64,000 nt of DNA, from assembly GCF_002940685.1 (NCBI RefSeq), contig NZ_PNFP01000024.1:1-64000 (forward strand), in the 5' to 3' direction. Numbering within the stretch: the stretch's first letter is position 1; every line of letters starts with the position of its first letter. The notes beneath the pieces are model-generated. The model worked only from the letters and a program-made list of their open reading frames with translations. It was not told the origin of the DNA and ran no database searches. The translations under genes and the position numbers were made by a program. Below are positions 46,737-54,288 of the stretch, one piece after another. This DNA comes from Ensifer adhaerens (GTDB lineage Bacteria > Pseudomonadota > Alphaproteobacteria > Rhizobiales > Rhizobiaceae).

Positions 46737-47540
46737 ATGACCCAGACAATCGAGAAACGCGAGAATGATCGCACGGACGGCGGAGCTGCCATGCAGAAGC
46801 CGGCGGTGGTTTCGCCGCAGGCATGGGAAGCGGCGTGGCAAAAGATGCTGGCGAAGGAAAAGGCCCACACCCGCGCCAGCGATGCGCTTGCCGCCGAGCG
46901 CCGGCGCATGCCCTGGATGGCTGTGACCAGGGACTATCTGTTCGAGGGGCCTGCCGGCAAGGCGAGCCTGCTCGATCTCTTCGCCGGACGGCACCAGTTG
47001 ATCGTCTATCGCGCCTTCTACGAGCCGGGCGTCTACGGCTGGCCGGATCACGGTTGCCCCGGCTGTTCCATGGTCGCCGACCAGGTTGCGCACCTGTCGC
47101 ATCTCAATGCCCGCGACACGACCCTGGTTTTTGCCTCGCGTGCCCCGCAGGCGGATATCGCCAGGCTGAAGGCGCGCATGGGCTGGACGATGCCCTGGTA
47201 CACCATCACCGACAGCTTCGACGCCGATTTCGGCGTGGACGAGTGGCATGGTCACAATGTCTTTTTCCGCGACGGCGAGCGGCTGTTTCGCACCTACTTC
47301 GTCAACAATCGCGGTGACGAGCAGATGGGCGGCACCTGGAACTATCTCGACATCACGGCGCTCGGACGCCAGGAAGCCTGGGAGAATTCCCCTGCCGGAT
47401 ACCCCCAGACGCCGCCCTACAAATGGTGGAACTGGAACGACAGCTATGTCGAAGGAGCAGCCCCCGATAAGAGGTGGGTGGAGGTATCGGATGCCGGAGA
47501 GGCTGCAATGCGCGCCCCCGACGCGAGCCCGAAGCCATGA
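46737..47540 (+). CDS. DUF899 family thioredoxin-like protein
   Basis: 267 aa from ATG 46737 (GAGGAGA upstream; ATG 46791 is an alternative). The domain starts with VSPQAWEAAWQKMLAKEKAHTRASDALAAERRRMPW (in pieces) and has the family motif HGCPGCSMVADQ, a redox CxxC within a thioredoxin-like fold, then TTLVFASRAPQADI, WYTITDSFDADFGVDEWHGHNVFFRDG and a WNYLDITALGRQE end. DUF899 proteins are widespread in soil bacteria; role unproven, probably redox or detoxification. Its stop overlaps the start of the next small gene. Confidence 0.85.
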   Translation: MTQTIEKRENDRTDGGAAMQKPAVVSPQAWEAAWQKMLAKEKAHTRASDALAAERRRMPWMAVTRDYLFEGPAGKASLLDLFAGRHQLIVYRAFYEPGVYGWPDHGCPGCSMVADQVAHLSHLNARDTTLVFASRAPQADIARLKARMGWTMPWYTITDSFDADFGVDEWHGHNVFFRDGERLFRTYFVNNRGDEQMGGTWNYLDITALGRQEAWENSPAGYPQTPPYKWWNWNDSYVEGAAPDKRWVEVSDAGEAAMRAPDASPKP

Positions 47541-47785
47541 GCGTCGGCGCCCGTTCCGGCGAGCGCGACGGGCGGATGCCCTCCCCCACCCGTTGGGTGG
47601 CAGCGGCTCTGGCCCTCGCCGCCGCCCCCACCTTTGCCCTGATGGCGGTCCTGACGAGCGCGGATCCGATGCTGTGCGGCGGGACCGAGCAAACGGCGAT
47701 CGGCGGGATGACAGCCATGTACCTGCTGATGGGCGCCTTTCACCTTCAGCCCTGGCTGAAACTGATCGACATCAGAAGGGGCTAA
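47537..47785 (+). CDS. Small membrane protein coupled to DUF899
   Basis: 82 aa. Two hydrophobic helices (WVAAALALAAAPTFALMAVL at about 20-39 and GGMTAMYLLMGAFHLQPWL at about 56-74) with a Cys-containing loop (DPMLCGG). Overlaps the DUF899 stop (ATGA at 47537-47540), so the two are translated together. Similar small two-helix proteins accompany DUF899 in other rhizobia as far as I recall. Unknown function. Confidence 0.72.
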   Translation: MSVGARSGERDGRMPSPTRWVAAALALAAAPTFALMAVLTSADPMLCGGTEQTAIGGMTAMYLLMGAFHLQPWLKLIDIRRG

Positions 47786-48089
47786 GGGATCAGCCTCGGC
47801 CTCGCTCAGTCAGGGGCGGGCCGGCCGCTGAAAACCTGCCGTGCGACGGGCTTCTGTCGCACGGCACGCAAAAGATGTGGAAACGCCGATGGGCATATGT
47901 CCCTGAAATCGGTCCGTGGGCATGCTGTCCGAGTCGGTGAAGCAAGCGACTTCTCGGCTTGAAGTACGGAACGGTTCCACTAGGTAGATTTGGCGAGGTC
48001 TCCGGCAATTGCATCTGCCGGAAACGCTTAGTCGCTTTCCCGGTGTGATCGGTTCCGATCGGGAAATACAGCGAATCAGGAAGTTGACC
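47786..48089. other. 304-bp region after the DUF899 operon
   Basis: Contains a perfect 11-bp hairpin at 47837-47866 (stem TGCCGTGCGAC/GTCGCACGGCA, 8-nt loop), likely the terminator of the DUF899 operon. The rest holds no gene I can support; the frame of the next gene stays open back to TTG 48009, but that segment is not protein-like. Confidence 0.5.
47837..47866. terminator. Hairpin after the DUF899 operon
   Basis: Perfect 11-bp stem with 8-nt loop, 52 nt after the last stop. A T-run (TTTT) follows only on the minus strand. Confidence 0.55.
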
Positions 48090-48440
48090 TTGAGTGTTGC
48101 CGCGCCTCAACCGAACCCGACACGTATCAAGGGCCGCCTGTTGCCTTGGGCGGGCGCCCTGCTGCTCTGCGCTACAGCCGCTGCATCAGCGCTCTACTAT
48201 CTGACGGGAGCGAGAGAGCCTTCTTCGGAAATAGCGGCAGTCGCCGCGACCGGCGCCGATGGCGAAGCACCGATGGTGCGTCCGCCGAGCTTCGAGATCC
48301 TCTTCAGTGACGGCGATCGCGGGCTGATGGTCTACGAGGGGTACGTCTATGTCGTGCGACTCGGCGACAAAATGCCGAACGGCCGCCGCATGATCGGATT
48401 CCAGAAACGGGACGGAAACTGGGCTGCGGTGACGCTTTGA
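48090..48440 (+). CDS. Small membrane-anchored protein upstream of FliN-like gene
   Basis: About 116 aa from TTG 48090 (AGGAAG 6 nt upstream); the frame extends to TTG 48009. One membrane helix (LLPWAGALLLCATAAASALYYL, in two pieces, about 18-39), an Ala/Gly-rich linker, then a small beta-rich periplasmic module (SFEILFSDGDRGLMVYEGYVYVVRLGDKMPNGRRMIGFQ, in pieces). The end resembles the short anchored modules of secretion or pilus assembly proteins (the VRLGDKMPNGR type turn), but no family can be named. It precedes an orphan FliN-like gene by 155 bp. Confidence 0.6.
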   Translation: MSVAAPQPNPTRIKGRLLPWAGALLLCATAAASALYYLTGAREPSSEIAAVAATGADGEAPMVRPPSFEILFSDGDRGLMVYEGYVYVVRLGDKMPNGRRMIGFQKRDGNWAAVTL

Positions 48441-48469
48441 CGGCTTGCGCCGGCCCCGCATTGTGGATG

Positions 48470-48485
48470 TTAACGCTTTGTTAAC
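48470..48485 (+). promoter_or_regulatory. CtrA-type box upstream of the FliN-like gene
   Basis: TTAA, seven bases, TTAAC: a perfect match to the full CtrA site (TTAA-N7-TTAA), produced by two direct repeats GTTAACGCT 11 bp apart (48469-48477, 48480-48488). It lies 110 bp upstream of the FliN-like gene. CtrA is the cell-cycle regulator of alphaproteobacteria. Confidence 0.6.
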
Positions 48486-48550
48486 GCTCGCTTGCAAGGC
48501 AGGGATAACCCCCATTTAGCCACGGTTGCCACCCAGGGCGAACTGGCGCA

Positions 48551-48567
48551 ACTCTTTGTTAAAGAGT
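48551..48567. promoter_or_regulatory. Inverted repeat ahead of the FliN-like gene
   Basis: ACTCTTT, 3 nt, AAAGAGT: a perfect 7-bp inverted repeat 28 nt before the start codon, possibly a leader hairpin or a second operator. Confidence 0.4.
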
Positions 48568-48595
48568 CGTGAATCAGTGCTTTGGATGGTAGAGA

Positions 48596-48916
48596 ATGAT
48601 TAACAAGAAGCTACAGGATGAGCTGGTCGAGCTCGACGAAAGCCCTGCGTTCGAAGGCCGTTCCGTCATGAGCGAGCGCGCCGTGCAGGGAATTCCACTC
48701 GCAATCGAGGCGGTGATCGGACGCGCCAAGCTGACCGTATCGCAGATCTCGAAACTCCATCAGGACGATACGATCCACCTCGACCGAAACTTCGGCGAAC
48801 CGGTGGAACTCAAGGTCAACGGCATGGTGATCGGCCGCGGCGAGATCGTCTTCGACGAAGCGACCAACGCCATCGGCATCAAGATCATCGAAATATCCCC
48901 GATCGGCGCCCAATAG
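48596..48916 (+). CDS. FliN/SpoA-domain protein (flagellar switch or type III-like C-ring)
   Basis: 106 aa. Almost all of it is a SpoA (FliMN C-terminal) domain: GIPLAIEAVIGRAKLTVSQISKL, then DDTIHLDRNFGEPVELKVNGMVIGRGEIVFDEATNAIGIKIIEI, shown here in part. The hydrophobic patch and the GEPVELKVNG motif match FliN. True FliN genes of rhizobia are in the chromosomal flagellar cluster; here no flagellar or secretion gene is adjacent apart from a small anchored protein. It may be a second C-ring subunit or an adaptor. A CtrA box lies upstream. Family assignment firm, role open. Confidence 0.85.
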   Translation: MINKKLQDELVELDESPAFEGRSVMSERAVQGIPLAIEAVIGRAKLTVSQISKLHQDDTIHLDRNFGEPVELKVNGMVIGRGEIVFDEATNAIGIKIIEISPIGAQ

Positions 48917-49012
48917 GCGCAGGTCGCCGGTCGTCGGCGGAACTTGGCTTCGACGGCCAGCAAGGCTATGTCGTTAGCTCAACGACACGATCCGATACGG
49001 GAGGAGCCTCAT

Positions 49013-49780
49013 ATGCTGATCGATGGAAAAGTCTTTATTGTCACCGGTGGCGGCTCGGGTCTCGGTGCAGCCGTCGCACGCAGGCTGCATGGTGCCGGTG
49101 CCCGTGTGGTGCTCGCCGACGTCGACGCGGCGGCCGGCCAGCAGATGGCCGACGAACTGGGCAGCAACGCGCTTTTCCAGAAGACCGATGTCACCAATGA
49201 AGCGGATGGGGTCGCCGCCGTGGCGGCAGCGCTCGGCCGCTTCGGCCATCTGCACGGGCTTGTGAACTGTGCCGGCATCGCGCCCGGAGAAAAGGTGCTC
49301 GGCCGCGACGGCCCGCATCGCCTGGAGAGCTTTTCGCGCGCGGTCACGATCAACCTGATCGGCACGTTCAACATGCTCCGGCTTGCCTCCGAGGCGATCC
49401 AGCGGGAGGAACCGGGTGACGACGGCGAACGCGGGGTTATCGTCAACACCGCATCGGTTGCCGCCTTCGACGGCCAGATCGGCCAGGCCGCCTATGCGGC
49501 TTCCAAGGGCGGCGTCGTCTCGATGACGCTGCCGATCGCCCGCGAACTCGCACGCCACGGCATCCGCGTGGTCGCCATTGCGCCGGGAATCTTCGAAACG
49601 CCGATGATGGCCGGCATGCCGCAGGAGGTACAGGATTCGCTCGGCAAGAGCGTGCCCTTCCCGCAGCGCCTCGGCAAACCCGAGGAGTTCGCGGCGCTCG
49701 TCGAACATATCTGCGAGAACCGCATGCTCAATGGCGAGGTCATCCGCCTCGACGGCGCGCTGCGCATGGGCGCACGCTGA
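49013..49780 (+). CDS. SDR oxidoreductase, 3-hydroxyacyl-CoA dehydrogenase type 2-like
   Basis: 255 aa. Cofactor motif TGGGSGLG (11-18), [10 protein letters not shown], and the catalytic set Ser148, Tyr161, Lys165 (YAASK). The sequence [14 protein letters not shown] and the acidic residue after the second strand (VVLADVD) suggest NAD(H). Its overall pattern ([24 protein letters not shown], in pieces) resembles HSD10/3-hydroxyacyl-CoA dehydrogenase type II, which can act on 2-methyl-3-hydroxybutyryl-CoA in isoleucine breakdown. Strong GGGAGGAG upstream. No pathway partner adjacent. Confidence 0.85.
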   Translation: MLIDGKVFIVTGGGSGLGAAVARRLHGAGARVVLADVDAAAGQQMADELGSNALFQKTDVTNEADGVAAVAAALGRFGHLHGLVNCAGIAPGEKVLGRDGPHRLESFSRAVTINLIGTFNMLRLASEAIQREEPGDDGERGVIVNTASVAAFDGQIGQAAYAASKGGVVSMTLPIARELARHGIRVVAIAPGIFETPMMAGMPQEVQDSLGKSVPFPQRLGKPEEFAALVEHICENRMLNGEVIRLDGALRMGAR

Positions 49781-49837
49781 CGAGACCCTTACCGCGCCGC
49801 CGGTCCTCAGCCGGCGAAACGAAGGCTATCGCGCCGC

Positions 49838-50512
49838 TCAGGCGGCGCGATCGGCAGGCCTGACGATATAGGCGCAACGCCGCGCGCCGGCGAGAATATG
49901 CTCTGTTCGCTCGACGTTAATGCCGGGGCCGAGCACGGCGCAAAACACGCTCAACTCCGCCCGGCAGAAGCCCTGGCAACTCGTTGCGGCGGCACAGATC
50001 GGGCAATGGTTCTCGACGAAGAGCAGCGTGCCGTCGCCCGGGTCCTCGCAGGCAGCCATGTAGCCTTCCTGCGAGCGCAGCCGCACCAGTTCGTCGACCC
50101 GTTCGCGCAGGCCCGTCTTCTCCGCCATCGCCGTACGATAGTTCTGACGCGTCTCGTCCTCGCGCGCCGCGATCAGCCGATCGATCGCCGCCTCGCCGAG
50201 TGTCTGCCGGATCGTCCGCAAGAGCTGGACGGTCAGCTCCGCATGCGTATCGGGAAACTCCGCATGGCCGGCGGCCGTCAGCCCCCAGAACTGCGACGGA
50301 CGTCCGACACCCTTTGCCTCCGACCACGACAGGACGAGGCCTTCTTCGGCAAGACGCACCAGCTGCTGGCGTGCGGCCTCGCCGGTAATGGAGAGGCGCC
50401 CGCCGAGTGCGGCGGCCGTCTGCGGACCATGCAGCTTGAGCGCCAGCATGATGCGCTCGCCCGGCGTGCGGCCGTTGCTTTGCTCTGGATTTAACAAGGG
50501 ATCGCTTGACAT
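49838..50512 (-). CDS. Cysteine-rich winged-helix regulator (SufR-like, COG2345 type)
   Basis: 224 aa. An N-terminal winged helix (about 15-80) has LKLHGPQTAAALGGRLSITGEAARQQLVRLAEEGLV (in pieces) and the wing KGVGRPSQFW. A C-terminal ligand domain carries cysteines 155, 170, 173, 179, 183, 191 and 213, centred on HCPICAAATSCQGFC. Relatives such as SufR hold an iron-sulphur cluster on similar cysteines and act as redox or iron sensors. The gene is divergent from superoxide dismutase, so oxidative control of that gene is the natural hypothesis. Start 50512 lacks a strong ribosome site; longer frames are less plausible. Confidence 0.8.
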   Translation of the reverse strand: MSSDPLLNPEQSNGRTPGERIMLALKLHGPQTAAALGGRLSITGEAARQQLVRLAEEGLVLSWSEAKGVGRPSQFWGLTAAGHAEFPDTHAELTVQLLRTIRQTLGEAAIDRLIAAREDETRQNYRTAMAEKTGLRERVDELVRLRSQEGYMAACEDPGDGTLLFVENHCPICAAATSCQGFCRAELSVFCAVLGPGINVERTEHILAGARRCAYIVRPADRAA

Positions 50513-50616
50513 ATTCCCGGACACAGATTTACAAAGAGTTGTCTTGCTAAATACACGTTCAGCGGTTCGCAGACAAGTGATCCGTCGAGCGTGTCCCGCC
50601 CGCAAAGGAATTGACC

Positions 50617-51225
50617 ATGGCCTTCGAACTTCCCGCCCTCCCCTATGCACCCGCAGCACTCGCCGAAAACGGCATGAGCGCCGAAACGATCGAGTTCCAT
50701 CACGGCAAGCATCATCAGGCCTATGTCACCGCGCTGAACGGTTTCGTCGAAAAGGACGCCTCGCTCGCCGGCCTGTCGCTGGAGGAGATCATTCGCCTCA
50801 GCCACGGCAAGGCGGAACTGGCGCCGGTGTTCAACAATGCCGGCCAGCACTGGAACCACATCCTGTTCTGGAACAACTTGTCACCCAAGGGCGGCCAGAT
50901 CCCCGGCGCGCTCGAAAAGAAGATCGCGGAAGACTTCGGCAGCGTCACCGCCTTCAAGGATGCCTTCAAGGCGGCCGCCACCGGCCAGTTCGGCTCCGGC
51001 TGGGCCTGGCTCGTGCTTGGCACCGACGGCAAGCTCAAGGTGACGAAGACTGCCAACGGCTCCAATCCGGTCGCCACCAACGAGGGCAAGGCGCTGCTCG
51101 GCCTCGATGTCTGGGAACATGCCTATTACATCGACTTCCGCAACCGCCGGCCGGATTACACCTCTAACTTCCTCGACAAGCTCGCCAACTACGAGTTTGC
51201 CGAAGCGGAACTGAAGTCCGCCTGA
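50617..51225 (+). CDS. sodB: Superoxide dismutase, Fe/Mn family
   Basis: 202 aa, cytoplasmic (no signal peptide). Metal ligands match the family: His28 in FHHGKHH, His81 in QHWNHILFW, and Asp and His in LDVWEHAYYID. Gln77 (NNAGQHW) occupies the position typical of Fe-type enzymes, so Fe or cambialistic use is likely. It converts superoxide to H2O2 and O2. ATG 50617 is preceded by AAAGGA. The 104-bp gap to the divergent cysteine-rich regulator should contain its control site. Confidence 0.94.
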   Translation: MAFELPALPYAPAALAENGMSAETIEFHHGKHHQAYVTALNGFVEKDASLAGLSLEEIIRLSHGKAELAPVFNNAGQHWNHILFWNNLSPKGGQIPGALEKKIAEDFGSVTAFKDAFKAAATGQFGSGWAWLVLGTDGKLKVTKTANGSNPVATNEGKALLGLDVWEHAYYIDFRNRRPDYTSNFLDKLANYEFAEAELKSA

Positions 51226-51233
51226 TCGGTAAA

Positions 51234-51271
51234 GACCGCCGCAAAGCCGGAACCGGCGCCCACGGGCGGTC
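51234..51271 (+). terminator. Hairpin after sodB
   Basis: GACCGCC/GGCGGTC arms (51234-51240, 51265-51271) enclose a second small stem GCCGG/CCGGC. It lies just after the sodB stop; no U-run. Could attenuate readthrough into the flavin reductase gene. Confidence 0.35.
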
Positions 51272-51380
51272 GATCAGCGAATTTGCGGCAGCCCCCTCGC
51301 CCCCCGCCTGAGCCAGGGCTTCCGCAGACCCCGTGGCGTCTCCCCGCCGCCACGGGTAATCCTCAGTTGGAACAAGATCC

Positions 51381-51977
51381 ATGCGCCAGACACCTCCGCT
51401 TTCCGTCGACATCGACGCCCACGCCGATCTCGCCGTATCGAAACCGGAGTTCGCCGACACGCTGTCGCATCTCGCCGCCACCGTCTGCGTTGTCAGTGCC
51501 GGCAAAGGCACCGGCAGTCTCGGTCGCACCGTGACGGCGACTTTCTCGCTTTCCGCCAACCCGCCGTCGATCGTCGTTTCGATCAAGGCGGATAGTCCGC
51601 TTGCCGCGCTGATCACGGCCGAGCAGGGCTTCTCGCTCGCCATGCTGGCCGAGGGGCAGGACCTGATCGCGGATGCATTTGCCGGCAGGATCGAGGCATC
51701 CAAGCGCTACCTCGTCGGCATCTGGGCCGACTGGCCGAGCGCGCGGCCGAGGTTGCTCGGGGCCGCCGCCGCGCTCGACTGCCAGCTCGCCGCTTCGATC
51801 GAGGTCGGCGACCACATGCTGTTCGTGGGAACAATTGTCGCAACCGAGACTTCCACCCATGCCGACCCCTTGATCTGGAGCCGCCGACGGTACCAGTCTC
51901 TCGACAGGACGAGATCGTTGCCGGCGCGACCGAGCAACGGGCATGCGACCCTCACCCCAAGCAAGCCTGCGGCCTGA
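51381..51977 (+). CDS. Flavin reductase-like (FMN-binding split barrel) protein
   Basis: 198 aa. The FMN-binding split-barrel domain (about 20-170) is shown by HLAATVCVVSAGKGTGSLGRTVTATFSLSANPPSIVVSI (in pieces), the S-x-x-P flavin-binding turn, and GDHMLFVGTIVATE with ADPLIWSRRRYQSL at the end. Members supply reduced FMN to two-component monooxygenases or act as oxidoreductases; no monooxygenase is adjacent. Follows sodB by 155 bp in the same direction. ATG 51381; ribosome site weak. Confidence 0.82.
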   Translation: MRQTPPLSVDIDAHADLAVSKPEFADTLSHLAATVCVVSAGKGTGSLGRTVTATFSLSANPPSIVVSIKADSPLAALITAEQGFSLAMLAEGQDLIADAFAGRIEASKRYLVGIWADWPSARPRLLGAAAALDCQLAASIEVGDHMLFVGTIVATETSTHADPLIWSRRRYQSLDRTRSLPARPSNGHATLTPSKPAA

Positions 51978-52007
51978 ACGGGCGCTCGCGCAGGAGGAAC
52001 GCCAACA

Positions 52008-52340
52008 ATGCGGCAAACACTCGAAAAGCTCTTGCAGGACGGCAAGGACGACGCCCTGCTGCGCTTCACGCTCGGCAGCATCTGCCTTCAGGAGGCGGAC
52101 CTCGAAACCGCGCTTGCCCACGTCGAGCGGGCGATCGCCTTCGATCCGGACTATTCGGCCGCATGGAAACTGCGCGGCGCGATCCTGCACAAGCTCGGCC
52201 GCCACCAGGAGGCGATCGACGTTTGGCGCGAAGGTCGTACAGTGGCGGAACGCAAGGGCGACCTGCAGGCGGCAAAGGAAATCGCCGTCTTCCTGAAACG
52301 CCTTGAGCGCCAGTGCATCGCCGCCAACAGGAACGAATAG
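52008..52340 (+). CDS. Small tetratricopeptide-repeat protein
   Basis: 110 aa made of about two to three TPR units: FTLGSICLQEADLETALAHVERAIAFDPDYSAAWKLRGAILHKLGRHQEAIDVWREG (in pieces), with the canonical Ala/Gly and Pro positions, followed by a helix that caps the solenoid. Probably a protein-protein adaptor. Thirty nt after the flavin reductase gene with AGGAGGAA upstream, so likely cotranscribed. Similar single-TPR proteins often sit near sulphur or flavin reductase genes; partner unknown. Confidence 0.8.
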   Translation: MRQTLEKLLQDGKDDALLRFTLGSICLQEADLETALAHVERAIAFDPDYSAAWKLRGAILHKLGRHQEAIDVWREGRTVAERKGDLQAAKEIAVFLKRLERQCIAANRNE

Positions 52341-52378
52341 CCCCACCCGGAACCTGGAGCAGGCCCGGCAGCGGTGCC

Positions 52379-52403
52379 GAGCCCAGACCTAGCGCTAGGG
52401 CTC
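52379..52403. terminator. Hairpin between convergent TPR and TRAP genes
   Basis: GAGCCC/GGGCTC arms enclose a palindrome CTAGCGCTAG, 4 bp from the TRAP permease stop. Candidate bidirectional terminator; no clear T-run. Confidence 0.45.
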
Positions 52404-52406
52404 AAC

Positions 52407-53687
52407 TCACTTGAAGACCGACGGCAGCCACAGCGACAGCGCCGGAATGTAGGTGACGGCCATCAGCACCGCGATGCTGGCACCGAAGAACGGCCAGATC
52501 GTGCGCATCGCCTCGCGAATGGAGATCCCTCCGACAGCGCAGCCGACGAACAACACGGTTCCGACCGGCGGTGTGTTGAGGCCGATGCCGGCGTTCAGGA
52601 TCATCACCACCCCGAAATGCACGGGGTCGATGCCGAAGGCCTTGACGACCGGCAACAGCACCGGCGTGCAGATGATTACCATCGGCGCCATGTCCATGAA
52701 GGTGCCAAGGAAGAGCAGGATGATGTTGATGACGAGCAGCACGATGATCGGGTTTTCCGAGATCGCGCTGATCGCACTGATCATCAGCGCCTGCACCTGC
52801 AGGAAGGCCATCAGCCAGCCGAAGGACGCCGCCATGCCGATGACCAGCAGCACCATCGCGGTGGTGCGCACCGCCCCCATGACCGCCTCGACGAAACCCG
52901 CCCAGTTGAGTTCGCGATAGACCAGCATGGCAACGAGGAAGGCGTAGAGCACGGCGATGCAGGAGCTCTCGGTCGCCGTGAAGACGCCAGAGCGCACGCC
53001 GCCGAAGATGATGCCGATCAGCACGATGCCCGGGAACGACGCGAGCAGGTAGTAGAAGACCTTGGAAAAGCCCGGAAACGGCTCGGCCGGATAGCCGCGG
53101 CGCCGTGCAACGACGTAGGCCGTTACCATCAGCGCAAGCGCAAGCAGCAGGCCCGGAATGATGCCGGCGGTAAAGAGATCGGCGACCGAGACATTGCCGC
53201 CGGCGGCGATCGAGTAGAGGATCATGTTGTGCGACGGCGGCACCATCAGCGCGATGATCGCCGCATTGACGGTGACGTTGACGGCATAGTCGCGGTCATA
53301 GCCGCGCTTTGCCATCTGCGGGATCATCAGGCCGCCGACCGCCGAGGCATCGGCGACAGCCGAACCGGAAATGCCGCCAAAGAGCGTCGAGGCGACGATA
53401 TTGACCTGTCCGAGACCACCGCGCAGGTGGCCGACAAGGCCGGCGGCAAACTGGATCAGCCGGTTGGCGATGCCGCCGCGCACCATCAGGTCGCCGGCGA
53501 AGATGAAGAACGGGATCGCCATCATCGCAAAGACGTTCATGCCGGAGTTCAGCTGCTGGAACACCACCACCGGCGGCAGGCCGAGATACAGTACGGTGGC
53601 GAAGGACGCGATACCGAGGCAAAAGGCGATCGGCGTGCCGATGAACATCAGCAGGGTGAAGACCCCGAAAAGGATAACGTAAGCCAT
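52407..53687 (-). CDS. TRAP transporter large permease (DctM type)
   Basis: 426 aa, about twelve helices. Family motifs: IPFFIFAGDLMVRGGIANRLI, GQVNIVASTLFGGISGSAVADASAVGG and VPPSHNMILYSIAAGGNVSVADLFTAGI (in pieces), and LNAGIGLNTPPVGTVLFVGCAVGG. Na+-driven import with the DctQ and DctP partners. Its neighbours gli, gci, kdgD and udh identify the probable substrate as galacturonate/glucuronate or the derived aldarate. Start codon directly abuts the DctQ-type stop. Confidence 0.93.
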   Translation of the reverse strand: MAYVILFGVFTLLMFIGTPIAFCLGIASFATVLYLGLPPVVVFQQLNSGMNVFAMMAIPFFIFAGDLMVRGGIANRLIQFAAGLVGHLRGGLGQVNIVASTLFGGISGSAVADASAVGGLMIPQMAKRGYDRDYAVNVTVNAAIIALMVPPSHNMILYSIAAGGNVSVADLFTAGIIPGLLLALALMVTAYVVARRRGYPAEPFPGFSKVFYYLLASFPGIVLIGIIFGGVRSGVFTATESSCIAVLYAFLVAMLVYRELNWAGFVEAVMGAVRTTAMVLLVIGMAASFGWLMAFLQVQALMISAISAISENPIIVLLVINIILLFLGTFMDMAPMVIICTPVLLPVVKAFGIDPVHFGVVMILNAGIGLNTPPVGTVLFVGCAVGGISIREAMRTIWPFFGASIAVLMAVTYIPALSLWLPSVFK

Positions 53688-54209
53688 TCAGGCCATCTCC
53701 TGCACGACGACATCGGCAGCGACGTCGACGCCCAAAACCAGATCAACGAAGCGCTCGGCAGCAAACAGGGCGATCATCAGGCCGCCGACGATCAGCGGAA
53801 AGAAATCGACGCCGCCTGGCCAGCCGAGAACGGGAATGCTGGCGGTCCACGTGCCGAGGCAAAGAAGCAGGCCGTAATAGGCCATGGACGCCCCGAATAT
53901 GACGATCAAGCCGAGGCTCGTCAGATCCATGGCCAGCTGGACGGAGGGCTTCATCACGTGGCGGATGACATCGAGGCCGAGATGCACGCTCTCGCGCACG
54001 CCGACGGCGGCGCCGAGCATGATGAACCAGGCCATGAGGTGCAGCGCCAGGGGCTCCGACCAGCTTGGCGAGTCATTCAGGACGTAGCGGGCAAAGACCT
54101 GCCAGCCGACGATCAACGTCATGGCGACCATGCCGGTGCCGGCGATGTAGAGCGACGCGCGGCTCAGCACCCCGAGAGCCGGACGGATCGCCCGCATGAA
54201 ACGACGCAT
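53688..54209 (-). CDS. TRAP transporter small permease (DctQ type)
   Basis: 173 aa, four membrane helices (about 18-40, 55-75, 95-115, 135-158). The family motif around FARYVLNDSPSWSEPLALHLMAWFIMLGAAVGVRESVHLGLDV (in pieces) is clear. Accessory membrane subunit of the TRAP importer. Lies 79 nt after the binding-protein gene, across a small hairpin (54254-54279, GGCCGG/CCGGCC), and abuts the DctM-type gene. Confidence 0.92.
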   Translation of the reverse strand: MRRFMRAIRPALGVLSRASLYIAGTGMVAMTLIVGWQVFARYVLNDSPSWSEPLALHLMAWFIMLGAAVGVRESVHLGLDVIRHVMKPSVQLAMDLTSLGLIVIFGASMAYYGLLLCLGTWTASIPVLGWPGGVDFFPLIVGGLMIALFAAERFVDLVLGVDVAADVVVQEMA

Positions 54210-54288
54210 GTTTCTTCCTCCTCCGCAAATGCGATCCGATGAACAGTTGGCAAGGCCGGCTCCGATGCCGAAACCGGCCCCGCTGCCG

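Noticed and set aside
48009..48089. Longer N-terminus of the small anchored protein from TTG 48009
   Set aside because: The extra residues are not protein-like and TTG 48090 has a better ribosome site; kept only as an alternative.
52374..54242. 622-codon frame opposite the TRAP permease genes
   Set aside because: His/Asp/Arg-rich antisense of two transmembrane genes; a typical artefact of antisense membrane coding.
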